From Xanthobacteraceae bacterium (GTDB lineage Bacteria > Pseudomonadota > Alphaproteobacteria > Rhizobiales > Xanthobacteraceae): DNA of 6,668 nt. Position 1 is the stretch's first letter; each line of letters opens with the position of its first letter. Shown here piece by piece: positions 1 to 5,182 of the stretch. Location of the stretch: NCBI GenBank assembly GCA_030037185.1, contig JASHRR010000354.1, forward strand, positions 1-6,668. The letters run 5' to 3'. The position numbers were made by a program, and so were the translations under genes. Under the pieces are notes generated by a model, which was given only the letters and a program-made list of their open reading frames with translations, did no database searches and was not told the DNA's origin.

Positions 1-945
1 CGTCACGGCGTACTCGAGGGTGGCTGGGGAGGTGCGCGTCCAGCGCTCGACGAGGTGCAAATTCTCGCGCGCGCCGCGGTAATCGGTTTTTGGACTGAAG
101 TTCGTCACGTCGATCACGAGCGTATCGCCCTCCCAGTGGCCGCGCGAGTCGCCAAACCACTGGCGGATGTTGCCCGGCAGGTGGGGGCCGCCGTTCATGA
201 CGATGTTGCGCTGCCACCCCTGGCCTTGACCCACATCGTAGAAGATCGAGATGCCTCCCGGCGTCTGCACGATCCGCCGGAAGCTGCCGCCGCCATTGCC
301 GGCGCCGAATTCGGGAAGCCCGACGGTCAAGCAGCGGTCCGCCAACGCGCCGTCCTCCGGGCGATCATGGCGATTCATCCGCGCGACATTATAGCGAGGA
401 GCAAGCTCGTCGCGCCGCGAAACGGCAGGCGTCGGGTCGTACTTGCCCCCGGCGCACCCGGGCAATTGGAGCTTGCATGTCTGCGTCGCTCGCATCAGGG
501 TGAGGCGAAAATCGCGGTCAGCGGCGGCAATCTTCTCAGCCTGCGGGGTGAGCGGCGGGATTCGGCCATCGGGCGGATCGACGACCATTGACGTGCGCCG
601 GCCTGTGCGCTTGCGGCCTCCCCATACCGCATTGTAGGCGCCGGCGACGTCGGCCTCGCTGCCGCGCGGGCTGCGTGCGTCGCGGCCGCGCAGCCCTGCC
701 CGCTCTATGTCAAACTCTTCCCGCTCGGCATCGGTGAAGAACTCCTGGTTCGCATATTTCGGCGAGCGCTGGAAGGGTGTGTCGGTTTCGTCGGTCCAGA
801 TGCCCTGCAGGTCGGGCTCGCCCCATGGCGTTTTCAACGCTGGAGTCTGCGCCGGCGTTCGTGTGGTAGACACCGAAATGCCGACGCCGATTGCGACCGC
901 CGCAATGACAACCGCTATCGCCGAGCTAAAACATCGGTCGCGCAC
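1..945 (-). CDS. Exported protein of unknown function (PWG-DLQGIW / GHWEGD family), C-terminus cut by window edge
   Basis: An open frame runs from a GTG at 945 to the left edge without a stop, giving 315 residues. I chose the GTG because GGAGGAGGAG lies 6 bases upstream; an in-frame ATG at 963 lies upstream of that Shine-Dalgarno and has no ribosome site of its own. Residues 1-8 are polar/basic, about 9-25 form one hydrophobic segment, and TPAQTP follows, so the protein is probably secreted or membrane-anchored. The mature part opens with PWGEPDLQGIW (40-50), has MVVDPPDGRIPPL in the middle, and has GDSRGHWEGDTLVID at 265-279 followed by ENLHLVERW. I recognise this pattern from expanded sets of hypothetical proteins in soil bacteria but know no assigned function. 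The gene at 5183-6142 is a paralogue sharing the same landmarks. That comparison suggests only a short C-terminal stretch (on the order of 50-100 residues) is missing. Codon use fits a real gene: there is no stop in 945 bases of this frame. Being real is fairly certain; the role is unknown. Confidence 0.85.
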   Translation of the reverse strand, partial: MRDRCFSSAIAVVIAAVAIGVGISVSTTRTPAQTPALKTPWGEPDLQGIWTDETDTPFQRSPKYANQEFFTDAEREEFDIERAGLRGRDARSPRGSEADVAGAYNAVWGGRKRTGRRTSMVVDPPDGRIPPLTPQAEKIAAADRDFRLTLMRATQTCKLQLPGCAGGKYDPTPAVSRRDELAPRYNVARMNRHDRPEDGALADRCLTVGLPEFGAGNGGGSFRRIVQTPGGISIFYDVGQGQGWQRNIVMNGGPHLPGNIRQWFGDSRGHWEGDTLVIDVTNFSPKTDYRGARENLHLVERWTRTSPATLEYAVT

Positions 946-1337
946 GATGATCTCCTCCTCCATGCCCTGCAGTTTGTCCTGCAGTGTATTGACGCTCTCC
1001 AGGGCGTCGCGGGTGTGGCCGCTCAAACGCCTGCAACCCCGACATTAATCCCTAGCGCCCCCTTTGTCGCCCGGTTTAAGACCTCGTCCCGCGCAAACGC
1101 GCCCCTTCCATGCGCGCTCCCCGCCTCTGTGCGGGAAAGTGTCATTATCGTCGCGCACGAGGCAACTGTCCAGCATCATCAAGCCGAACGCAACGCAGCG
1201 GCGGATTGGAGGCGCGCGCCGGGAGGCAATGTCGTTTGCGCATGCCCTTAACGCGCTACCTGCAAACCCGCCAGGAAACAGTGCCCGCCTCGAAGCTGCA
1301 GACAAACAAGCGCCAGTCTACTCCCTTCGGTCCCTGC
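946..1337. other. Divergent intergenic spacer with tandem CTGCAG palindromes
   Basis: This spacer separates the minus-strand exported-protein gene from the plus-strand ArsR gene. Several overlapping open frames cross it on both strands, but none has a ribosome site, a recognisable domain or convincing codon use. Immediately upstream of the left gene's Shine-Dalgarno sit two direct copies of CCTGCAGT (966-973 and 978-985), spaced 12 bases start to start, each holding the palindrome CTGCAG. They would fall in the leader or promoter of the left gene and might be a regulator site. I could not pick a confident -35/-10 pair for the left gene. Confidence 0.5.
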
Positions 1338-1366
1338 TTGACAGAGTGTAAGATATGGCTTACGGT
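1338..1366 (+). promoter_or_regulatory. Putative sigma-70 promoter of the ArsR gene
   Basis: A perfect -35 hexamer TTGACA lies at 1338-1343. With a 17-base spacer the -10 would be TACGGT at 1361-1366, which matches TATAAT at only three positions. The first transcribed base would then fall at about 1372-1373, on the start codon itself. No Shine-Dalgarno precedes that ATG, which fits a leaderless or nearly leaderless message. The weak -10 and the lack of any mapped start keep this tentative. Confidence 0.5.
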
Positions 1367-1380
1367 TAGCCATGGCTTAC
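1348..1380. promoter_or_regulatory. Tandem palindromic operator, likely for ArsR autoregulation
   Basis: Two 16-base imperfect palindromes lie head to tail with centres 17 bases apart. Site 1 (1348-1363) is GTAAGATATGGCTTAC, with 5-base arms GTAAG/CTTAC. Site 2 (1365-1380) is GTTAGCCATGGCTTAC and contains the perfect palindrome AGCCATGGCT. The direct repeat ATGGCTTACG (1355-1364 and 1372-1381) reflects the same arrangement. Together the sites cover the proposed -10 and the start codon, where a bound dimer would block transcription. ArsR-family repressors commonly bind such palindromes at their own promoters; that this ArsR is the ligand is inference. Confidence 0.6.
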
Positions 1381-1695
1381 GAAAAGGCCTTTGCCGCACT
1401 CGCCGATCCGTCGCGTCGCCGCGTCTTCGAGCGGCTCAGAGCCGGACCCTTGTCGGTCGGCGCCGTTGCGAAAGGCATGCCGGTCAGCCGGCCGGCGGTC
1501 TCCCAGCACCTCAAAGTGCTGAAAGACGCGGGTCTGGTGACCGACCGCGCGCAGGGCACCCGCCGCGTCTACTCGATCGACCCGCAAGGGCTCGCGGCTG
1601 TGCGGTCCTGGCTCGATCAATTCTGGGACGACGCGCTCGCTGCCTTTCAGGCCGAGGCCGAGCGAAAACCCAAAACCAAGAAAGGCAAGCCGTAA
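1372..1695 (+). CDS. ArsR-family winged-helix transcriptional repressor (SRPBCC-associated, non-metal type)
   Basis: The 107-residue product is a typical single-domain ArsR-family DNA-binding protein. The N-terminal helix carries the family hallmark ALADPSRRRVFERL (9-22). A helix-turn-helix spans about 26-56 (LSVGAVAKGMPVSRPAVSQH, then LKVLKDAGLV), and the beta-wing is TDRAQGTRRVYSID. The tail ends in a lysine-rich stretch (KPKTKKGKP). There is no Cys-x-Cys motif in the recognition helix region, so metal sensing of the classic ArsR/SmtB kind is unlikely. The protein belongs to the subgroup usually found beside SRPBCC/AHSA1 genes, and one lies downstream at 2126 on the same strand. That partner normally abuts or overlaps the regulator, but here 430 bases intervene. 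The ATG overlaps a palindromic site and lacks a ribosome-binding site, suggesting autoregulation and leaderless translation. Family assignment is firm; the signal sensed is unknown. Confidence 0.93.
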   Translation: MAYEKAFAALADPSRRRVFERLRAGPLSVGAVAKGMPVSRPAVSQHLKVLKDAGLVTDRAQGTRRVYSIDPQGLAAVRSWLDQFWDDALAAFQAEAERKPKTKKGKP

Positions 1696-1826
1696 TGCTA
1701 CCGCAACGCGACGCGCTCTGAACCCCGGCATCAATCGCGGGCTGCGCCGCGCAATTTGATCGTCGATCCGCTGGCTGACGGGGGCGGCTTTCCCTCACCC
1801 GATAACAGGGCGGAGGAGTTGAGGAG

Positions 1827-2045
1827 ATGCCCAGGATATTCCTGGCACCAACAAAGTCGACACAGGAGAACGTTCGTTTTGAGCCTTACGATTGGCCTTG
1901 CGGATCGACCCGCACGCATTGCGGACAAGTCCGGCTGGAGTTGCATGGATCGACCATCAAAGCCCGCGCCGCAAAATCGCGTTGCAGGCAGCACTGCGGC
2001 GCACAAGCGTATCGCGAAGCGACGTCTCACGTAATCAAGTTATAG
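1827..2045 (+). CDS. Doubtful 72-residue Cys-containing small ORF
   Basis: The ATG at 1827 is preceded 8 bases upstream by GGAGGAG, the best ribosome-binding sequence in this gap, and the frame stays open to a TAG at 2043-2045. The product would start MPRIFLAPTKSTQENVRF and contains C-G-x5-C-G and a later C-R-x-H-C-G, reminiscent of, but not matching, a zinc ribbon. I recognise no family. Much of it overlaps the inverted repeat. The equivalent minus-strand frame of the second copy reads a similar V-x-F-(x)-YD-x2-CG-x-T stretch before the two diverge by an indel. It could be a small gene, a decayed gene fragment, or chance. Confidence 0.25.
   Translation: MPRIFLAPTKSTQENVRFEPYDWPCGSTRTHCGQVRLELHGSTIKARAAKSRCRQHCGAQAYREATSHVIKL
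1844..1938 (+). repeat. Inverted repeat copy 1 (pairs with 3716-3822)
   Basis: This segment matches the reverse complement of 3716-3822 in ordered blocks. The outer end GGCACCAACAAAG (1844-1856) is identical. The block at 1886-1911 (TTACGATTG...CGACCC) matches at 23 of 26 positions, and TCCGGCTGG (1930-1938) is identical. Between the first two blocks, the 14-base core TCGACACAGGAGAA (1857-1870) is present in both copies but in opposite orientation relative to the flanks. Spacing differs between copies by indels of roughly 22 and 10 bases, so the pair is old. Nature unknown: degenerate ends of a lost mobile unit, or members of a dispersed intergenic repeat family. Confidence 0.6.
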
Positions 2046-2125
2046 AGGCGTTATGTTTCAATCTCAAACCGGGGGACGGCGCTTCCTCTGCCCATAAATC
2101 CGGCAGTCTTCGCGCCGAGATTCAC

Positions 2126-2596
2126 ATGAATAAGACCGTGACCATCGCTCCCGTCCGCAAGAGCCTCCGCGTCAAGGCGAGCCAGGCACATGCCTTCGAA
2201 GTGTTCACAGCGGGGCTTGATCGCTGGTGGCCGCGCAAGGCGTCGATCGGCGCGGCGCCGATGAAGGCGATGATGATGGAGGCACATCTCGGCGGCCGCT
2301 GGTACGAGATCGGCGAGGACGGTTCGCAGGCCGCGGTCGGCAAGATTCTCCTCTGGGATCCGCCGAGGCGTTTCATTGTCAGCTGGGACATCAACCACCA
2401 TTGGAAACCCGACACGACTGTCGGGTCGGAGGTGGAGGTGCGCTTCACGGTCGAAGGACCCCACGCCACCCTGGTCGAACTCGAGCATCGCAAGTTCGAG
2501 ACCATGGGCGCGGAGGCGGGTGCCTCGTTGCGAAACGACGTCGACGGCGGCTGGCCCCGCATCCTCGAGGGCTTCCGCACGGCGGCCGAACGCTAA
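2126..2596 (+). CDS. SRPBCC/AHSA1-domain protein (START-like fold, ArsR partner)
   Basis: The 156-residue protein has the SRPBCC (AHSA1-like) pattern along its whole length. It opens with a beta strand VRKSLRVKAS, then a helix AHAFEVFTAGLDRWWPR. The characteristic GGRWYEIGEDG hairpin is at 56-66 and GKILLWDPPRRFIVSWDI at 72-89. Strands SEVEVRFTVE and ATLVELEHRKFE follow, and the usual C-terminal helix (GGWPRILEGFRTAAE) closes the domain. Such proteins form a hydrophobic cavity for small ligands; those next to ArsR genes are mostly uncharacterised. I chose the ATG at 2126 because residue 9 onward already begins the domain and upstream in-frame starts (such as 1892) add unrelated sequence. The ribosome site is weak (CGAGA). 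The GST gene starts 44 bases after the stop, so both are probably one transcript. Cytoplasmic. Family certain; ligand unknown. Confidence 0.92.
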   Translation: MNKTVTIAPVRKSLRVKASQAHAFEVFTAGLDRWWPRKASIGAAPMKAMMMEAHLGGRWYEIGEDGSQAAVGKILLWDPPRRFIVSWDINHHWKPDTTVGSEVEVRFTVEGPHATLVELEHRKFETMGAEAGASLRNDVDGGWPRILEGFRTAAER

Positions 2597-2639
2597 CGGT
2601 CGGTTACCCTTTACGATGGCAGCAGAAGGAGAGAAAGCA

Positions 2640-3299
2640 ATGTCAGAATTCGTCGTCTACAGCATCCCGGGCAGTCCGTTTGGACGCGCCGTGCTCGCCG
2701 CATTGGAGGAGAAGTGCGCATCTTATCGCCTCTCTCCCGTGGCACCTGGCAGCTTCCGAAGCGAGCCGCACATCTCGCGCCATCCGTTCGGCCGGGTGCC
2801 GGTGCTTGAGCACGATCGCTTCATGCTCTACGAGGCTCAGGCCATTTTGCGCTATCTCGACCGCATGCTGCCGACGCCGCGGCTGACCCCGGACGATGCC
2901 AAAGCCGCCGCCCGGATGGACCAGGCGATGAACATCAATGATTGGTATCTGTTCCAAGGTGTCAACAACGTGATCGGGTTTCATCGCGTGGTCGGGCCGC
3001 GCCTGATGGGGCTCACGCCGGACGAGGGGGCGATCGCCGCCGCCATGCCGAAGGCGCACACGGTCTGCAACGAGCTTTCCCGGCTGCTCGGCATGCAGCC
3101 CTATTTTGCAGGCCAGGGCGTGACGCTGGCCGACCTGCTTCTCGCGCCGCAGCTCGACTTTCTCGCTCAAACGCCGGAATGGGCTCAACTCTCCGCGGGC
3201 AATCGAAACCTCGTTGACTGGCTCGAAAGGATGAATGCTCGCGACAGCCTCAGGTCTACGACATGGGAACGGGTCGCGGACATGGCGAAGGCCGCGTGA
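2640..3299 (+). CDS. Glutathione S-transferase family protein
   Basis: The 219-residue product has both GST domains at normal length. The N-terminal thioredoxin-like part has SPFGR at 12-16, placing S12 where the catalytic or glutathione-activating residue sits. FGRVPVLE at 50-57 includes the conserved cis-proline P54, and EAQAILRYL lies at 65-73. In the last motif the usual glutathione-binding Glu-Ser pair is E65-A66, so the serine is lost. The all-helical C-terminal domain carries the N-capping box T162-L-A-D165 (VTLADLLLAPQLDFL). The start at 2640 has AAGGAGA 7-8 bases upstream; an in-frame ATG at 2616 precedes that site and is less likely. Probably cotranscribed with the SRPBCC gene, suggesting detoxification or stress response, though the substrate cannot be read from sequence. 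Cytosolic. Confidence 0.92.
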   Translation: MSEFVVYSIPGSPFGRAVLAALEEKCASYRLSPVAPGSFRSEPHISRHPFGRVPVLEHDRFMLYEAQAILRYLDRMLPTPRLTPDDAKAAARMDQAMNINDWYLFQGVNNVIGFHRVVGPRLMGLTPDEGAIAAAMPKAHTVCNELSRLLGMQPYFAGQGVTLADLLLAPQLDFLAQTPEWAQLSAGNRNLVDWLERMNARDSLRSTTWERVADMAKAA

Positions 3300-3715
3300 T
3301 CGCGTCGAACAACGCCCTGCGCGACCCTGAAGGGTGGTGCTGCAAGCCGTCAGTCCGGGCCGATCGACGAAGCGAACCGGCGTTGACCACATCGCGAGTA
3401 GCAAGAATCGGTTGCACCTGACTGAACTTGCGGCACCCAAAACCCCTACCGGCCCCTCCGGCGCGCCAGCCCCCTGCCTTTATGCATCGGCAGGAAGCGC
3501 GGGATCGTTGCCAAACGAGAACTCATCTCTCTACTGGATGGCATGAAGTGGTGGCGAATCTCCAACTCAAGCCGAAGACCTGACGCGTATCGGCAAGCGG
3601 CCTAAGGCCACAAAGGCGCAACGCAACCCTCTGGACCTTTGCCCAACTTCGCCGATTCATGATCTGCTAGGCGGCGCTCAAAGGCATCCCGCTTGTTGCC
3701 GTCGATCCACCAACA
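3300..3715. other. Long gap downstream of the GST gene with no convincing gene
   Basis: No frame here has a ribosome site plus plausible protein. A small hairpin ACCC-TGAA-GGGT (3324-3335) follows the GST stop but has a four-base stem and no T-run, so it is at best a weak terminator. A start-less plus-strand frame ending at 3602-3604 reads AKRELISLLDGMKWWRISNS near its end, which has a protein-like look and may be a decayed gene tail; I do not recognise it. A minus-strand frame at 3602-3802 (GTG start, no ribosome site) covers part of the second repeat copy and ends in a charged stretch, IDGNKRDAFERRLADHESAK, that could be another remnant. Confidence 0.4.
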
Positions 3716-3822
3716 CCAGCCGGAAAAGATCTGGGTCGGTCCGCAACGACAATCGTAAAACGCAACACAACTCGGCAGCAGCCGTATAGCCGCAATCGAC
3801 ACAGGAGAACTTTGTTGGTGCC
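3716..3822 (-). repeat. Inverted repeat copy 2 (pairs with 1844-1938)
   Basis: Read on the minus strand from 3822, this copy starts with GGCACCAACAAAG (3822-3810), continues with the flipped core TTCTCCTGTGTCGA (3809-3796), then a 37-base stretch absent or shortened in copy 1. The block at 3758-3733 matches copy 1 at 23 of 26 positions, and TCCGGCTGG lies at 3724-3716. The two copies face each other with their identical 13-base ends outermost (1844 and 3822), enclosing about 2 kb with the SRPBCC and GST genes. No target-site duplication could be identified at the outer ends. Confidence 0.6.
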
Positions 3823-3910
3823 CGATCCGGACAGGGTCGAACTTGTAACAAGGCCCCTCAAGCTCTCCGCTTGGTATGAGGCGAAAGAGATGCCTGACAT
3901 TTTGAAGGCT

Positions 3911-3942
3911 GGGGGCAATAGCCCCCGCCTTCAGGCGTGGGG
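3911..3942. terminator. Hairpins just past the Bug-protein gene stop, putative terminator
   Basis: Downstream of the minus-strand gene ending at 3948 lies GGGGGC-AATA-GCCCCC (3911-3926), a perfect six-base stem with a four-base loop. Overlapping it is CCCC-CGCC-TTCA-GGCG-T-GGGG (3922-3942), an eight-pair stem with one bulged T. The two cannot form at the same time because they share the C-run. Neither is followed by a strong T-run on the minus strand (the next bases are AGCCTTCAAAATG). The position suggests transcription termination or mRNA 3' protection for the Bug gene; attenuator-like switching is possible but unsupported. Confidence 0.5.
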
Positions 3943-3947
3943 AGGGG

Positions 3948-4925
3948 TTAGTCGGGCCTGATGTTGGCTGCGCGGATCACTTTGGCCCACTTCTCGGTTT
4001 CGTCGGCGAGGAGCTTGCCGAACCCGGTTGGTGTGAGCGCAAGCGGGGTGCCGCCTAAGTCGGCGAAGCGCGCCTTGATTTTGGGATCCGCGAGAGCCGC
4101 AGCGACTTCCTTGTTGAGCAGGTCGATGATCTCAGCGGGCGTGTTGCGGGGCGCGCCGATTCCGAGCCAATCGCCAGCCTCGAAGCCAGGCACAAATTCG
4201 CCGACCGTTGGGACGTCGGGTAGCGCCTCCACCCGCGCTGCCGTGGTGACCGCCAGCGCCCGCAGCTTTCCGGTCCGAATGTACTCGATCGATCCGGCGA
4301 TACCGGCGAAGGAAATCAACACCTGCCCGCCAAGAAGATCGGTCAATGCGGGTCCCGCGCCGCGATACGGTACGTGGACCAGATCGACGCCGGTCATCAT
4401 CTTGAAAAATTCGCCCATCAAATGACCGGTCGAGCCAACGCCGGCCGACGCCATGGTGATCTTGCCGGGATTAGCCCTGGCGTAGGCGATGAACTCGGGA
4501 ACGGTTTTGGCGGCCAGCGATGGATTGGCCAGCATGATTTGCGGTTGCCTGGTCAGGCTAGCGACCGGTGCGATGTCGCGGAGGAACACAAAGCTGAGCT
4601 TGTCGTAAAGCGTCGCGTTGATCGTGCTCGACGGGCCGACCATCAGCAGCGTATAGCCGTCGGGCGGCGCACGCACCACCGACTCGGTGGCGATGTTGGT
4701 GCCTGCGCCCGGCCGATTCTCGACGATGAATGACTGGCCGAGCCGCTCTTGCAGCCATTGTCCGATCAAGCGCGCGCCGATGTCGGTCGAACCTCCGGCG
4801 GTGAAACCGACGATAATGTGCACCGGACGCGTCGGGTAAGATTGGCCCCAGGCGATGCGCGAAACCGCCGGGAGCACGGCCGCGCCCGCAGCCACTTGCA
4901 GAAATTGTCGACGGAGAAGTTTCAC
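3948..4925 (-). CDS. Tripartite tricarboxylate transporter (Bug/TctC family) substrate-binding protein
   Basis: The 325-residue product matches the Bug family of periplasmic solute-binding proteins in length and motif order. The N-terminus has LLRRQFLQVAAGAAVLPAVS, a twin-arginine (Tat) type signal with cleavage likely near residue 27-29. YPTRPVHIIVGFTAGGSTD (30-48) is the family's opening strand and ligand loop. ENRPGAGTNIA (69-79), DGYTLL, HVPYRGAGPALTDLLGGQV and a C-terminal helical region follow. These proteins bind carboxylates, aromatic acids or similar compounds outside the inner membrane. The start is a GTG at 4925 with GAGGAGG five bases upstream. No TctA/TctB membrane genes are visible, so it is an orphan binding protein, which is common in Bradyrhizobium- and Bordetella-like genomes. 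The exported-unknown gene lies 257 bases upstream on the same strand. Substrate cannot be inferred. Confidence 0.95.
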   Translation of the reverse strand: MKLLRRQFLQVAAGAAVLPAVSRIAWGQSYPTRPVHIIVGFTAGGSTDIGARLIGQWLQERLGQSFIVENRPGAGTNIATESVVRAPPDGYTLLMVGPSSTINATLYDKLSFVFLRDIAPVASLTRQPQIMLANPSLAAKTVPEFIAYARANPGKITMASAGVGSTGHLMGEFFKMMTGVDLVHVPYRGAGPALTDLLGGQVLISFAGIAGSIEYIRTGKLRALAVTTAARVEALPDVPTVGEFVPGFEAGDWLGIGAPRNTPAEIIDLLNKEVAAALADPKIKARFADLGGTPLALTPTGFGKLLADETEKWAKVIRAANIRPD

Positions 4926-5022
4926 GACGCCCTCCTCGGACAGATCGTCGGCGCAGTCGCCCGTGCGTCGGACGATTTTCGCACCGCAGCTGGGGCAAGG
5001 ACCCTCGGCGCGGGCGACTCAC

Positions 5023-5043
5023 CCCGCACGACAGCAGTGCGGG
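5023..5043. repeat. Perfect 7-bp stem-loop upstream of the Bug gene
   Basis: CCCGCAC (5023-5029) and GTGCGGG (5037-5043) are exact reverse complements around a seven-base loop. On the minus strand it lies between the exported-unknown gene and the Bug gene, with a palindromic repeat next to it. It may be part of the same intergenic repeat, or a terminator of the upstream unit, although no T-run follows. Confidence 0.5.
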
Positions 5044-5065
5044 AACTTGACCCTTACCCCGCATT

Positions 5066-5100
5066 CCCCGTAGCCCGGATGGGGCGAAGCGTCGTCCGAG
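5066..5100. repeat. REP-like intergenic palindromic element
   Basis: The stretch beginning CCCCGTAGCCCGGATG and continuing GGGGCGAAGC, then GTCGTCCG resembles a dispersed intergenic element that I know from Bradyrhizobium and Rhodopseudomonas relatives (GTAGCCCGGATG-x-GCGAAGC followed by a complementary TCCGGG). Here CGGA (5076-5079) pairs with TCCG (5095-5098), but the outer arm is imperfect, so this is a diverged copy. It sits in the 257-base spacer before the Bug gene. Only one copy is visible, so the identification rests on recollection of the family, not on repetition inside the window. Confidence 0.55.
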
Positions 5101-5182
5101 ACGTGCCCGCGGGCGAGGCTGTCCCCCGCATTGCGGTCCGCTCGATGCGCGACGCGAGGGCAGGGTGCGGTCCTTCGTGGCT

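Larger units (their letters stand above)
1696..2125. other. Gap between ArsR and SRPBCC genes containing a diverged repeat
   Basis: This 430-base interval interrupts what is usually a tight ArsR-SRPBCC pair. It holds the first copy of an inverted repeat (1844-1938) and a doubtful 72-codon frame (1827-2045). There is also a short perfect-arm palindrome, CCAGGA-TAT-TCCTGG, at 1831-1845, directly at the outer edge of the repeat. Other open frames across the interval show no domain or ribosome site. I see no clear promoter for the SRPBCC gene. TTATAG at 2040-2045 and TATGTT nearby are AT-richer than the surroundings but have no convincing -35 partner. Confidence 0.5.

Noticed and set aside
55..591. 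Long plus-strand open frame (178 codons) across the left-edge gene.
   Set aside because: It is antisense to a frame with a strong ribosome site, a signal peptide and family motifs; it has no recognisable domain and is a high-GC shadow.
1892..2125. 78-codon N-terminal extension of the SRPBCC gene.
   Set aside because: The SRPBCC domain starts right after the ATG at 2126; the extension overlaps the repeat and adds no family-like sequence.
3334..3546. 70-codon plus-strand ORF downstream of the GST gene.
   Set aside because: No ribosome site, low-complexity Pro/Ala/Ser composition, and no match to any family that I recognise.
3820..3862. Minus strand ends ...GTTCGACC...GGGCACCA, resembling the 3' part of a tRNA with CCA.
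   Set aside because: The supposed T-stem arms (ACAAG and CTGTC) do not pair, and no D or anticodon arm is found upstream, so it is not a tRNA gene; a fragment cannot be shown either.
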